Shown piece after piece: positions 18,502 to 27,301 of a stretch of 64,000 bases of DNA. How positions within the stretch are numbered: position 1 is the first letter of the stretch; each line of letters begins with the position of its first letter. The position numbers were made by a program, and so were the translations under genes. This DNA is from Desulforegulaceae bacterium (lineage in GTDB: Bacteria; Desulfobacterota; Desulfobacteria; Desulfobacterales; JACKCP01). The stretch spans positions 164,392-228,391 of the forward strand of contig JAVETN010000001.1 of assembly GCA_034006035.1 (NCBI GenBank), written 5' to 3'. Under the pieces are notes generated by a model. The model did no database searches and was not told the origin of the DNA. It worked only from the letters and a program-made list of their open reading frames with translations.

Positions 18502-18708
18502 ATGAACGTTGAAAGAGGGGTAATGGCAATTGCAGGGTTATTTGTTTTTTTAAGTGTTCTTCTTGGCTGGCTTCATTCTCCTTATTGGTTTATTTTTACA
18601 GGATTTGTAGGTGTGAATCTTTTTCAGGCATCATTTACAAAGTTTTGTCCCATGGCTGTTCTTTTAAAAAAATTTGGTCTTAAAAACGGAGTTGTGTTTG
18701 ATAAGTAA
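18502..18708 (+). CDS. DUF2892 family inner-membrane protein
   Basis: 68 residues. MNVERGVMAIAGLFVFLSV and a second hydrophobic segment around WFIFTGFVGVNLFQASFT, then FCPMAVLLKKFGLK, match the DUF2892 (YgaP C-terminal-like) family of two-helix membrane proteins, often found near rhodanese or redox genes. The conserved FCP cysteine is present. Here it is not fused to rhodanese. AAGGAGG at 18491-18497 gives a strong ribosome binding site. Function is unknown even for the family. Confidence 0.85.
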   Translation: MNVERGVMAIAGLFVFLSVLLGWLHSPYWFIFTGFVGVNLFQASFTKFCPMAVLLKKFGLKNGVVFDK

Positions 18709-19158
18709 ATTTTATTGAGCAGTGATAAATTTTTCGATGATTCGATTCTAGCTTGGGTGAAAACAATTAGAGTTAGTCTCAAAAAAAGATTTGCTTTATT
18801 TTGTTTTCCATATTTAATGGGGATTCAAGTTTGAAATCTAATCTTCAAAAGCAATTAAAAGTTGATTTAGCTTCATTCTATTATGGCTTTAAAATTTTTT
18901 TCAGGAGGTCTAAGATTCCAACTGAAATGAAGTTTTTAAAATAATTCATAGATTTGAAATTTGGTAAATACAAAGTAAGGGCTGAAGTAAATGGACGTTT
19001 TGGCAATCTTAATATTTCAAGGATAGAAGTTTTAATTGAAGATTTTTTAGAAGCTGAGAAAGATAAAGATTTGTCAACTTGTTTTATTTCAGCTCTTTTG
19101 TAGCTAAGGGCCTGGTGTTTTATTGAAAATGTTTGGGTTGAGCAAAAGGGTTTTGCAA
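18709..19158. other. Stretch without an intact gene
   Basis: About 450 bases lie between the DUF2892 gene and the broken hypothetical gene at 19159. The only structure seen is a plus-strand frame with protein-like content interrupted by a TAA (see 18831-19103). No terminator, RNA gene or repeat was recognised. Confidence 0.4.
18831..19103 (+). pseudogene. Possible broken gene, in-frame TAA
   Basis: One frame runs from TTG 18831 to TAG 19101-19103, crossed by a single TAA at 18942-18944. The part before reads LKSNLQKQLKVDLASFYYG and the part after reads KFGKYKVRAEVNGRFGNLN then ISRIEVLIEDFLEAEK, both of ordinary protein texture. The frame is also open some 17 codons upstream of 18831. No good ribosome binding site is seen and the family is not recognised. 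It could be a decayed gene or coincidence in AT-rich DNA. Confidence 0.3.
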
Positions 19159-19647
19159 ATGAAAAGGCTTGTAAAAAAACTGTTTAATTCAAGGCAGGTT
19201 GTTTTTGATAAAGGTAGATTTGATAATTGGTGTGTTTATGTTGAGGAAGCTTCAGGATTTAAAAAAGCTCCTTTTGATTCAATGTATTTTTCAGATCTTC
19301 AAAAACTTTCTAAATTTTACCCAGACAAAAAAGTATACAATGATTTTGTCAGAATTTACAATGATACAAGTGAGAAAATCGATAAAAATGTATTGAACCT
19401 GATTGATGAAATTGTATCAACCTATGATAAAAAGCACCAGATAATAGTAGAGCAGTGGTTCACAGTTATTTACGCAGGTATGATAGCCGAAGAAAATAAA
19501 AAAAGGGCTATTTTAAAAAAAAGAGTTAAAAGACTTGGAATTTATCAAGTTCTAATTTAGGGAATGGCCCCTGAAGCTGCTGCAAAATTTAGTTATGGTA
19601 AAAAATGGTATGAGCTTGATAAAGTGATGAAAAATTCGGGCTTTTAA
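19159..19647 (+). pseudogene. Conserved hypothetical protein interrupted by an in-frame TAG
   Basis: From ATG 19159 (AAGGG upstream) the frame reads 133 codons to TAG at 19558-19560, then continues in the same frame for 28 codons (GMAPEAAAKFSYGKKWYELD) to TAA at 19645-19647. From memory, related conserved hypothetical proteins (about 160 residues, catalogued as a DUF) carry exactly this kind of tail, so the TAG most likely replaces a sense codon such as GAG or CAG. The body includes VFDKGRFDNWCVYVEE and VIYAGMIAEENKKRAILKKR. A nonsense mutation is the simple reading; suppression or readthrough cannot be excluded. Function unknown. Confidence 0.55.
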
Positions 19648-19692
19648 TAACCGATATAAACTTAACCTGTGATGAATTGGCTGATTTTCAAC

Positions 19693-19713
19693 CTTGCCGG
19701 ATTTTCCGGCAAG
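19693..19713. other. GC-rich hairpin between converging genes
   Basis: CTTGCCGGA (19693-19701) and TCCGGCAAG (19705-19713) form a perfect nine-base stem with a TTT loop. It lies between the broken plus-strand gene and the minus-strand cobA-hemD, where a shared terminator would be expected, but neither side has a clear T-run. Probable weak or rho-assisted terminator. Confidence 0.5.
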
Positions 19714-19730
19714 ATAGAAAAACAATAAAT

Positions 19731-21263
19731 TTATTTTTTATAAAGTTTTAAAATTGAATCAACAAGCCCGTCTATTGTATATTCCTCTGCTGTAATTTCA
19801 GGGTTAATACCAAGTTTAATTGCTGTATCTGTTGTTATTGGGCCTATGGAAACCGACTGGAATTTATTTGTTGCAGATTTAAATTCATCTTCAGTAAAAA
19901 GAGCCTTGAAATTTTTTACAGTTGATGAACTTGTAAATGTAACTATGTCTATTTTACCGTTTAATATATCAGAAAGTATTTCATCTTTTTTATCTGATTG
20001 GGGAATTGTTTTGTAAGCTGTTACCTCATCAACAAGAGCTCCCATTTTTCTAAGCTCATCTGGAAGAACAGATCTTGCTTCCAAGGCTTTTGGAATAAGA
20101 ATTTTCTTGTTTTTTACATTAATATTTTCAAAGGCTTCAATAATAGATTCTGCCCTATAACTTTTTGGAAAAACATCTGAATTTATTCCATATTTTTTAA
20201 GTTCATCTCTTGTTGCAGGGCCAATTACAGCAGTATTTAAGTTTCCTAAAATCCTTAGATCAAGATTTTTTTCAAACAAAGCATCAAAAAAATGTTTTAC
20301 TCCGTTGACACTTGTGAAAATTAGCCAGGAATAATCTTTTATTTTTTCAATTGAATTGAAAAGGTCTGATTTATTGTCTGGTTCAATTATTTTTATTGTA
20401 GGATATTCAATGCAGTCAGCACCAAGAGCCAAAAGTTTTTCAACAAGTGAACTTGCCTGAGCCCTTGCTCTTGTGATCATTATTTTCTTTCCAAGAAGAG
20501 GGCGTTTTTCTTCAAACCATTTGAGTTTGTCCCTGTAGTTTACAACTTCTCCAACAACTATAATTGCCGGGGCTTTAAAGTTGCTTTTTTTTACTTTTTC
20601 AGCAATATTTTCAAGAGTTCCCCTAATAGTCTCTTGGGATGGGGTGGTTCCCCATCTTATAAGTCCAACAGGAGTTTGTGGATCTTTTCCGTTTTCAATC
20701 AGTTTTTTTGAAATATTTGGAAGGTTTTTTACTCCCATTAAAAAAACTATGGTTCCCATTCCTTTTGCAAGGCTCTCCCAATTTATGGAAGAAGTTTTTT
20801 TTGTTGGATTTTCATGGCCTGTCACAATTGCAAGTGTAGAGTTTGCACTTCTGTGGGTAAGGGGAATTCCTGCATAGGCAGGGGCTGAGATTGCAGATGT
20901 TACTCCAGGTACAATTTCAAATTCAATATTATTATCTTTCAAAACTTCAGCTTCTTCTCCCCCACGCCCGAAAATAAAAGGATCCCCTCCTTTGAGTCTG
21001 CATACAGTTTTTCCTTCAATTGCAAGTTTAACAAGTAGATTGTTGATTCCATCCTGGGAAAGGGTGTGATCCCCGCCTTTTTTTCCTACATAAATTTTTT
21101 CGGTATTTTCTTTTGCATGTCTTAAAAGGGTTTTGGACGCAAGATAGTCGTAAACAAGAACATCTGAATCTTCAATGCATTTTTTCCCTTTGATGGTAAG
21201 AAGCTCAGGGTCGCCAGGACCTGCTCCAACCAGATATACAAATCCTTTAAGATTGTTTCCCAT
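19731..21263 (-). CDS. cobA-hemD: Fused uroporphyrinogen-III methyltransferase and uroporphyrinogen-III synthase
   Basis: 510 residues in two domains. Residues 1-250 are the SAM-dependent uroporphyrinogen-III C-methyltransferase (VYLVGAGPGDPELLTIKG; CRLKGGDPFIFGRGGEE; GIPLTHR), which makes precorrin-2 for siroheme and cobalamin. Residues about 255-510 are uroporphyrinogen-III synthase (GKKIMITRARAQASSLVEK; VNGVKHFFDAL; TFTSSSTVKNF), which closes the tetrapyrrole ring. Such fusions are common in Desulfobacterota and some Firmicutes. It is the last gene of the minus-strand operon that starts at 25618; hemC is not in the window. A siroheme supply would fit a sulfite-reducing lifestyle, which is inference. 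Confidence 0.95.
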   Translation of the reverse strand: MGNNLKGFVYLVGAGPGDPELLTIKGKKCIEDSDVLVYDYLASKTLLRHAKENTEKIYVGKKGGDHTLSQDGINNLLVKLAIEGKTVCRLKGGDPFIFGRGGEEAEVLKDNNIEFEIVPGVTSAISAPAYAGIPLTHRSANSTLAIVTGHENPTKKTSSINWESLAKGMGTIVFLMGVKNLPNISKKLIENGKDPQTPVGLIRWGTTPSQETIRGTLENIAEKVKKSNFKAPAIIVVGEVVNYRDKLKWFEEKRPLLGKKIMITRARAQASSLVEKLLALGADCIEYPTIKIIEPDNKSDLFNSIEKIKDYSWLIFTSVNGVKHFFDALFEKNLDLRILGNLNTAVIGPATRDELKKYGINSDVFPKSYRAESIIEAFENINVKNKKILIPKALEARSVLPDELRKMGALVDEVTAYKTIPQSDKKDEILSDILNGKIDIVTFTSSSTVKNFKALFTEDEFKSATNKFQSVSIGPITTDTAIKLGINPEITAEEYTIDGLVDSILKLYKK

Positions 21264-21296
21264 TATAAAGAAAAGCCTTTCATATTTTTAAAATCA

Positions 21297-21539
21297 TTAC
21301 ATTCCGCAGGAGGAACAATTGGTTGCTGGACATGTATTGCATGGGTTTGAGCCGGCAGAAGATTTGGTAGTTGGAGCCTCGCCTCCAAAAGACGCCCCCT
21401 TGCTGACAAATCCGCAGGCTGACATAAGCCTTGTAACCTCGGTAGTGCCGCATTTTGGGCATTCAGGAGTTTCTCCTGACATCACAAGAGCCTCAAAGTC
21501 TGTGTCGCATTTTTTGCAATGGTATTCATAGATTGGCAT
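21297..21539 (-). CDS. FmdB-family zinc-ribbon protein
   Basis: 80 residues from ATG 21539 (MPIYEYHCKKCDTDFE), preceded by AAGGAG on the minus strand. An upstream in-frame ATG would lie inside the preceding gene's end. Two CxxC pairs, CKKC and CPKC, form the zinc ribbon of the FmdB (CxxC_CxxC_SSSS) regulatory-protein family; the tail is rich in serine, glycine and cysteine (NPCNTCPATNCSSCG) and carries extra CxxC motifs. The role of the family is poorly known. It lies between the TPR gene and cobA-hemD in one operon. Confidence 0.88.
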   Translation of the reverse strand: MPIYEYHCKKCDTDFEALVMSGETPECPKCGTTEVTRLMSACGFVSKGASFGGEAPTTKSSAGSNPCNTCPATNCSSCGM

Positions 21540-21558
21540 TTTATTACTCCTTGAAAAT

Positions 21559-22797
21559 TTAGTTTTTAAATAATTTATGAGCTCTGTTTGTTTCATCTAT
21601 GCTTTTTTCTTTTGAAACAAGCTCAAGTCTTTTTTTGAACAAAGGATTGTCTGGTTCCATTTTAAGACTTTCCTTTATAAAAGTTTTTGAAATTTCTCTA
21701 TTTTCACCTTTTAGATAATAAATATAGCCAAGAGCTGAAAGTGCATAAGGGTTATCTGGATGAGATTTGAGAGATTTTTTATAAGCAAGAAAAGAGTTTT
21801 CCAAATCATTATCCAAAAGGTAGGTTTCCCCTAGATAATTTAAAACAACAGCACTTCCAGGCCTTATTGATTCAGCTTTTAAAAGATATTTAAGAGCCTT
21901 TGTATAGTTTTTTTTATCAAATTCAATTTTACCCAGATAAAATGGTATTTCATAAAAAGTCTCCGAAAGGCTTATTGCGTCCAAAAAAAATTTTTCAGCT
22001 GTTTTAAGCTTACCTTGAAGGTAATGAATCAAACCCTGATTGTAAAGAGGCATTATAAAATTATTACCTGAAGCGGAATATGCTTTTTCAAAGTATAAAA
22101 GAGATTTTTCAAAGTCTTTCTTTGCAGCAAAGCAGACCCCAAGGCTGTTTAGAATATTGTAATCTTTTTTATTCAGAAGAAGCCCTTTTTCAAGTTCTTT
22201 TATTGAGTTATCAATCTCTTTTTTCTGAAAAAAATCATCTGAGCTTATATTAAGACTCACAGAGTCAAATACAGCAGTTTTTTCTTCAAGCATTGAAGCA
22301 TGAACAAGTGCTTTAAGGCAGTTTTCAGATAGATGTTTCTGTCTATAATTTATACATGGATGATAACTGATTCCTGCTATGGCTTCCATTTCTGTTTCTT
22401 TTTTAAAGCTTGATTTTATTTCAGAAGCAGTTTTTTTGAGAAAGACAATAGAGTTTGTGTTTATAAGGATTCCAGGAACTTTATTGTTCATGAAAACACA
22501 TGGGTTTTTAGTTTTTTTACCAAATTTTTCGATAATAGTGCAAAGACTATCAAAAAGTTCGAGTGTATTTAAATCTTTTTCAAAAGGGGCAAGTGCAAAT
22601 AAAATAAGTCCAAGGCTTTCATCGGAAGCAAAATGTGCAATTTCAGTGATATTGTTTGTATGGAAAAATGCAGAAAATCTTTTTTTAAGAATTTCTGCAA
22701 TTATCTGATCTGAATAAATTATTTTGTGATTTTTTTCTCCTTCCTTGGCTGGATAGAGAAAATCGGGAATTTTATCAGGATTGAAATGTTTTTCCAT
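21559..22797 (-). CDS. TPR protein with degenerate GGDEF-like N-terminal region
   Basis: 412 residues. The C-terminal half (about 190-400) is a series of TPR units, e.g. YNILNSLGVCFAAKKDFEKS, FYLGKIEFDKKNYTKALKYL and ALSALGYIYYLKGENREISK. The N-terminal half has no GGDEF catalytic signature, yet the stretch AIAGISYHP followed by CLKALVHASMLEEKTAVFD resembles the end of a GGDEF domain; this is a tentative reading. No signal peptide. It starts two bases after selA, so it is in the same operon. Probably a scaffold protein; partners unknown. Confidence 0.75.
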   Translation of the reverse strand: MEKHFNPDKIPDFLYPAKEGEKNHKIIYSDQIIAEILKKRFSAFFHTNNITEIAHFASDESLGLILFALAPFEKDLNTLELFDSLCTIIEKFGKKTKNPCVFMNNKVPGILINTNSIVFLKKTASEIKSSFKKETEMEAIAGISYHPCINYRQKHLSENCLKALVHASMLEEKTAVFDSVSLNISSDDFFQKKEIDNSIKELEKGLLLNKKDYNILNSLGVCFAAKKDFEKSLLYFEKAYSASGNNFIMPLYNQGLIHYLQGKLKTAEKFFLDAISLSETFYEIPFYLGKIEFDKKNYTKALKYLLKAESIRPGSAVVLNYLGETYLLDNDLENSFLAYKKSLKSHPDNPYALSALGYIYYLKGENREISKTFIKESLKMEPDNPLFKKRLELVSKEKSIDETNRAHKLFKN

Positions 22798-22799
22798 TT

Positions 22800-24221
22800 T
22801 TAGCTTAGCTCATTTTTAAGATTTTTAAATGCCTTGGCAATTATTTCGGTTTCATTTTCTGATACTGTCCTGAGATCAAGAAGATATTTGTTGTTTTCAA
22901 TTCTTCCCATTACCGGAGGGGTGTTTTTTCTCATCAGTTTTTCAAGTTGAGATGCGGACAATTTTGTTTCAATTCCAAGACAAATTGTTGGAATATTTGT
23001 TTCAGGAAGAGAGCCCCCTCCAGCCCTGGAGCTTGATTTAACAAAATTTGTTTTAAGATTTTTAATCTTAAGATTGTCTATAAGCTCTTTTAGTTCGTGT
23101 GCTTTTTGTTCAATTTCATTTAAAGTTTGGGAAATCATTTTAAGAGTTGGAATCTTTTTAACTGCTTGTTTTGGATCTCTATAAAGCCTCAAGGTGATTT
23201 CAAGAGCTGCCAGAGTCATTTTATCAATTCTTAAAGCTCTTGTAAGAGGGTTTTTTCTTATTTCTTCAATAAGCCCTTTTTTGCCTGCAATTATTCCAGC
23301 CTGGGGACCTCCCAAAAGTTTGTCTCCGCTAAAAGTTACAAGATCTGTTCCTGCCTTTACAGATTCTGTTACTGTAGGTTCCTTTGGAAGACCGAAATTT
23401 GAAAAATCAATAAATGTTCCACTTCCTAGATCTTCCATGAAGATTATATTTTTTTTCATGGAGAGTTTTGAAAGTTCTTCAAGAGATACTTTTGAAGTAA
23501 AGCCTATTATATCAAAATTGCTTGTATGAACCTTTAAAAACATTGCTGTTTTTGTTTCCTCATAAGCATTTTCATAATCTTTTAAATGAGTTCTATTGGT
23601 TGTTCCAACCTCTTTTAAAATAGCTCCGCTTTTTTCCATTACTTCAGGGATTCTGAAAGACCCTCCGATTTCTACAAGCTCTCCTCTTGAAACCACAACT
23701 TCTTTTCCCTTTGCAAAAGTATCCAGGCATAAAAGAACAGCAGCAGCATTGTTATTTACAACCATTGCAGCTTCACACCCTGAAATTTCGCATACAAGAT
23801 CTTCTACAAGAGAGTATCTTAAGCCTCTTTTTCCTGTTTTAAGGTCAAGTTCAAGATTGGAAAAACCTGTTGCCCTTTCAAACACAAATTCAGCTGCTTC
23901 CTTTGCAAGAAGGGAACGGCCAAGATTGGTATGAACAACCACTCCTGTTGCATTTATTACCCTTTTAAAATTGGGTTCATGGGCTTTTAATATTTTTTTG
24001 TATACTTTTTCTGCTATTTCATCAGAATTTACTTGTTCTTTACAATTGTATTTTTCTGAGACAATGTCTTGTCTTAAATCATCGACAACTTCTTTTGTTT
24101 TTCTTGAAATAAGAGATTTGGGAATACTTTTCACTGAGTATTTGTTGTTTATTTTTAAAATCAGTTTGTCTATTCCTGGAATTTCCTTTAACCTATTTTT
24201 TTTTTCATCGTTTAATGGCAT
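22800..24221 (-). CDS. selA: L-seryl-tRNA(Sec) selenium transferase
   Basis: 473 residues from ATG 24221 (MPLNDEKKNRLKEIPGIDKL); an earlier in-frame start lies inside the upstream gene. SelA is a PLP enzyme that converts seryl-tRNA(Sec) to selenocysteyl-tRNA(Sec). The PLP lysine is in TFSGDKLLGGPQAG, and NATGVVVHTNLGRSLL and the C-terminal PPVMGRIENNKYLLDLRTV are diagnostic. selB, selC and selD are not in the window. It is embedded between a CheD-HDOD gene (overlap of ten bases) and the TPR gene. Its presence supports reading the UGA at 61991 as selenocysteine. Confidence 0.95.
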   Translation of the reverse strand: MPLNDEKKNRLKEIPGIDKLILKINNKYSVKSIPKSLISRKTKEVVDDLRQDIVSEKYNCKEQVNSDEIAEKVYKKILKAHEPNFKRVINATGVVVHTNLGRSLLAKEAAEFVFERATGFSNLELDLKTGKRGLRYSLVEDLVCEISGCEAAMVVNNNAAAVLLCLDTFAKGKEVVVSRGELVEIGGSFRIPEVMEKSGAILKEVGTTNRTHLKDYENAYEETKTAMFLKVHTSNFDIIGFTSKVSLEELSKLSMKKNIIFMEDLGSGTFIDFSNFGLPKEPTVTESVKAGTDLVTFSGDKLLGGPQAGIIAGKKGLIEEIRKNPLTRALRIDKMTLAALEITLRLYRDPKQAVKKIPTLKMISQTLNEIEQKAHELKELIDNLKIKNLKTNFVKSSSRAGGGSLPETNIPTICLGIETKLSASQLEKLMRKNTPPVMGRIENNKYLLDLRTVSENETEIIAKAFKNLKNELS

Positions 24222-25618
24222 AAAACTCCCCCAGCAACTTTTATACAATCTTTTTTACCTGAAATTTCATTCAACTTCAATGGGAAGAGTGCTGAAAACT
24301 CTTTTAAAGGGAGTTGGTGGGTGAATTCAAGTATTTTTTTTGGAGAAAGGGAGACTTTTTCAAGAAGATCAAGTGTAATATCCATTCTTGATGTTTCAGG
24401 AAGAACTCCTGTCATATACCATGAGCTTAAAATATCAGCTATATGAGTCAGTATGATTATATTTTTATTTCTCTTGGCTTCTTTTGGGCGGTGATGAAGA
24501 CTTATTATATCCTGAATAACTTCAGGTAGATTCCATTTTTTTGCAAGAAGAATCCCTGCCTCAGCATGGTCAAGCCCGAAAAGCTCTTTTTCCACATCAA
24601 TAATATTTTTTGTTTTGTTGAGAAGTTCCCTGTAAAATAAGGGTTTGGATTTTGATACATATTGATCAAGAATTATTTTACCAATATCGTGGAGAAGTCC
24701 TGCTGTATATCCAGCTTGAGGAGGCTCTATCCTAGTATACTTACACAGCTTTTCGTTTATTAGTGCTGTTGAGAGACTGTGATGGAAAAGTCCTCCTTTA
24801 CATAGGGAATAGCCTCTGTCTGAGGATGAAAACAATTCTTTAATATAATGATTTAAAATATGTTTTGCTAAGTTTTCTTCCCCGATTTGTAAAATAGCTT
24901 CATCGATTGTGTCTATAGGATAAGTTCTGTCAAAGAATGCAGAGTTTGACAGCTGAAGAACTTTTGCTGAAATTACTTGATCTTTTTTTATTTCTTTTCC
25001 AATATCCTTGAGCCCTGCTGATTTGGAATTTATCATTGAAATAATTTTGATGACAATTTGGGGAATAGGTTTTATTTGGTCTACTTTTTTTTCTATCTGT
25101 TTTTTTTCAGGTTTTTTAAACACATAATCTTTGGTTGAAATGCTGCATTCGTCTATCATAGGTAGAATGGATACTTCAAAGTTATTAAGATTTAAGCTCA
25201 GACAGGAAGAAAAAAAACCGCCTGTTTCCCATTGGCGGATATTTAATTTATAAAATTTTAGTATATTGGAAACTTTTTCAGCTGTTTTACCCCCTACATT
25301 TATGTAGAAATCCAAGTCAGTTGATTTTCCTTGAAAAGCCCCTCCTGCAACACTTACTTCCAGACAGCTTATCTCTGCTCCTTCTTTTATAAGCTCGTCA
25401 ATGAATTTTGGAAGTCCTGTTGATGCATATTTTTCTTCAATATCGACAAAATTTGAATATGGCTCAGGTAAAAGGGTGTGGAGAATCCCCCCAACTTTAT
25501 TTACTCTGTCAACAATTGCTATTCCTATACATGAGCCAAGACTTGCTTTAAGCTTTTTTTTCTGCTGCTTTGAAATGCACGATGTTCCGCTTTGGACTAT
25601 TATATTTGGATAAAGCAT
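24212..25618 (-). CDS. CheD-like deamidase fused to an HDOD domain
   Basis: 468 residues. Residues 1-150 resemble CheD, the chemoreceptor glutamine deamidase: SLGSCIGIAIVDRVNKVGG holds the catalytic cysteine C30, and H47 (GGILHTLLPEP) is 17 residues later, the spacing known for CheD; SVAGGAFQG and INVGGKTAEKV follow. Residues about 165-430 are an HDOD domain (IPQIVIKIISMINSKSAGL; SAKVLQLSNSAFF; GLLHDIGKIILDQY; LDHAEAGILLAKKW), a signalling relative of HD phosphohydrolases. CheD normally acts with CheC and receptors; none are nearby. First gene of the selA operon. The combination suggests a link between receptor modification and a second output, which is inference. Confidence 0.85.
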   Translation of the reverse strand: MLYPNIIVQSGTSCISKQQKKKLKASLGSCIGIAIVDRVNKVGGILHTLLPEPYSNFVDIEEKYASTGLPKFIDELIKEGAEISCLEVSVAGGAFQGKSTDLDFYINVGGKTAEKVSNILKFYKLNIRQWETGGFFSSCLSLNLNNFEVSILPMIDECSISTKDYVFKKPEKKQIEKKVDQIKPIPQIVIKIISMINSKSAGLKDIGKEIKKDQVISAKVLQLSNSAFFDRTYPIDTIDEAILQIGEENLAKHILNHYIKELFSSSDRGYSLCKGGLFHHSLSTALINEKLCKYTRIEPPQAGYTAGLLHDIGKIILDQYVSKSKPLFYRELLNKTKNIIDVEKELFGLDHAEAGILLAKKWNLPEVIQDIISLHHRPKEAKRNKNIIILTHIADILSSWYMTGVLPETSRMDITLDLLEKVSLSPKKILEFTHQLPLKEFSALFPLKLNEISGKKDCIKVAGGVLCH

Positions 25619-25884
25619 TTTATTCCTGTTTTTTAATTTAAATTATTTTAATTTTGTTGAGAACCCTTTTTATTAACACCATATCAGTTTTGAATTCAAC
25701 ATAAATTTGATTGGTATTTGTTTTATCTGTTGCTGTTGTTTCTTTGATTTTGGAAATTGTTTTAAAGTCTGTACAAAAAAGATGAAAGTTTTCAAAATTG
25801 ATTGGTTTAATAAATTTATCCTTTCCATATCTTTAATCTTAAATTATAAGTTTTGTAAAATTTCTATTCAGGAGATAAAAAAAA

Positions 25885-26556
25885 ATGATAGACTTAAGTC
25901 TTTTATGGAAGCATAAGATTTTTATGTTGTCTGGAGCCGTGGTAACTTTAAAATTGACTCTGGGGGCAGTTTTAATAGGGCTTGTGCTGGGGATTCTTCT
26001 TGGAATGGGAAGAGTGTCAAGAATAATTCTTTTAAAGTGGTTCAGCGGATTTTATGTTCAGATTTTCAGAGGAACTCCAATGCTTTTGCAGATTTTTTTC
26101 ATTTATTTTGGTGTTCCCCAGCTGTTTAATATAATTACTGGTCAGTCAATGTCTCCGGATCCTCTTATGGTTGGCATAGTAGCTCTTGGGCTTAACAGCG
26201 GTGCCTATGTTGCAGAAATTGTCAGGGCAGGTATCCAGGCTGTGGGTCAGGGGCAGATGGAAGCAGGAAGATCAATAGGGCTTTCATATAATCAGACAAT
26301 GCGTCATATAATTCTTCCCCAGGCAATGAAAAAAATTATTCCCCCCCTTGGCAATGAAGCAATTGTTCTTTTAAAGGACTCTTCTCTTGTGTCTGTTATA
26401 GGAACTCAGGAGCTTATGTATTCTGCAAAAGTAATGGGAGCAAGGTATTATGATTATGTTCAGTTTCTTGTAGGAGCGGGAATTGTTTATCTTTTTTTCA
26501 CCTTTGTAATAGCAAGGCTTCTTGCCAAGGTTGAAAAAAAACTTGATTACTCATAA
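25885..26556 (+). CDS. Polar amino acid ABC transporter permease
   Basis: 223 residues of the HisMQ/GlnP permease family with about five membrane segments. The start region has [18 protein letters not shown]; the EAA motif that docks the ATPase is [35 protein letters not shown] is also typical. It probably forms the membrane channel of an importer for glutamine, glutamate or another polar amino acid. The ATPase gene follows 16 bases later. The periplasmic binding protein, usually the first gene, is absent, so the substrate cannot be guessed. Confidence 0.92.
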   Translation: MIDLSLLWKHKIFMLSGAVVTLKLTLGAVLIGLVLGILLGMGRVSRIILLKWFSGFYVQIFRGTPMLLQIFFIYFGVPQLFNIITGQSMSPDPLMVGIVALGLNSGAYVAEIVRAGIQAVGQGQMEAGRSIGLSYNQTMRHIILPQAMKKIIPPLGNEAIVLLKDSSLVSVIGTQELMYSAKVMGARYYDYVQFLVGAGIVYLFFTFVIARLLAKVEKKLDYS

Positions 26557-26572
26557 ACCATTGGATTTCAAA

Positions 26573-27295
26573 ATGATAAAAATTGAAAATGTATTCAAGT
26601 CTTTTGGAGAGAATGAAGTTTTAAAAGGGATTAATCTTCAGATCAGCCCGGGTGAAGTTGTTGTGATAATCGGGCCCAGCGGATCTGGTAAATCAACTCT
26701 TTTAAGGTGTATGAACAGACTTGAAGAAGTTAGTTCAGGAAAAGTTGTTGTTGACGGTTTTGACCTTTGTTCAAAAGATGTAAATATTAATTTTATAAGA
26801 ACTGAAATAGGAATGGTTTTTCAACAGTTCAACCTTTTTCCCCATAAGACTGTAATGCAAAATATTTGCCTTGGTCCAGTTGAAGTAAGAAAGGTCAGTA
26901 AAAAAGAGGCTGAAAAAATTGCATTTATTCTTTTGGAAAAGGTAGGGCTCAAAGAAAAGGCCTATGCTTATCCCGATCAATTAAGCGGAGGGCAGCAGCA
27001 AAGAATTGCCATTGCAAGATCCCTTTCTCTTAATCCAAAAGCTTTGCTTTTTGATGAACCTACTAGTTCTCTTGATCCAGAACTTGTCGGAGATGTTCTT
27101 GACGTAATGAAACAGCTTGCAAAAGAAGGGATGACCATGGTGGTTGTTACTCATGAAATGGGGTTTGCAAGAGAAATGGCCGATCGGGTGGTTTTTATGG
27201 ATGAGGGAAAACTTGTGGAAGAGGCTTCCCCTGAAAAAATGTTTACTTCTCCTGAAAATGAAAGAACCAGAAGTTTTCTTGATAAGGTTTTGTAG
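26573..27295 (+). CDS. glnQ: Polar amino acid ABC transporter ATPase
   Basis: 240 residues from ATG 26573 ([20 protein letters not shown]); an upstream in-frame start would overlap the permease. Walker [10 protein letters not shown], signature [14 protein letters not shown], Walker [17 protein letters not shown] and the H-loop VVTHEMGFA are complete. It drives the permease encoded just upstream. The gene symbol reflects the family rather than a proven glutamine substrate. It converges on the LpxR-like gene with only six bases between their ends. Confidence 0.93.
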   Translation: MIKIENVFKSFGENEVLKGINLQISPGEVVVIIGPSGSGKSTLLRCMNRLEEVSSGKVVVDGFDLCSKDVNINFIRTEIGMVFQQFNLFPHKTVMQNICLGPVEVRKVSKKEAEKIAFILLEKVGLKEKAYAYPDQLSGGQQQRIAIARSLSLNPKALLFDEPTSSLDPELVGDVLDVMKQLAKEGMTMVVVTHEMGFAREMADRVVFMDEGKLVEEASPEKMFTSPENERTRSFLDKVL

Positions 27296-27301
27296 GTTGA
27301 T

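Noticed and set aside
25707..25916. A cysteine-rich 69-residue frame (CFICCCCFFDFGNC) upstream of the ABC permease
   Set aside because: No ribosome binding site, it overlaps the permease start, and the composition follows from AT-rich DNA.
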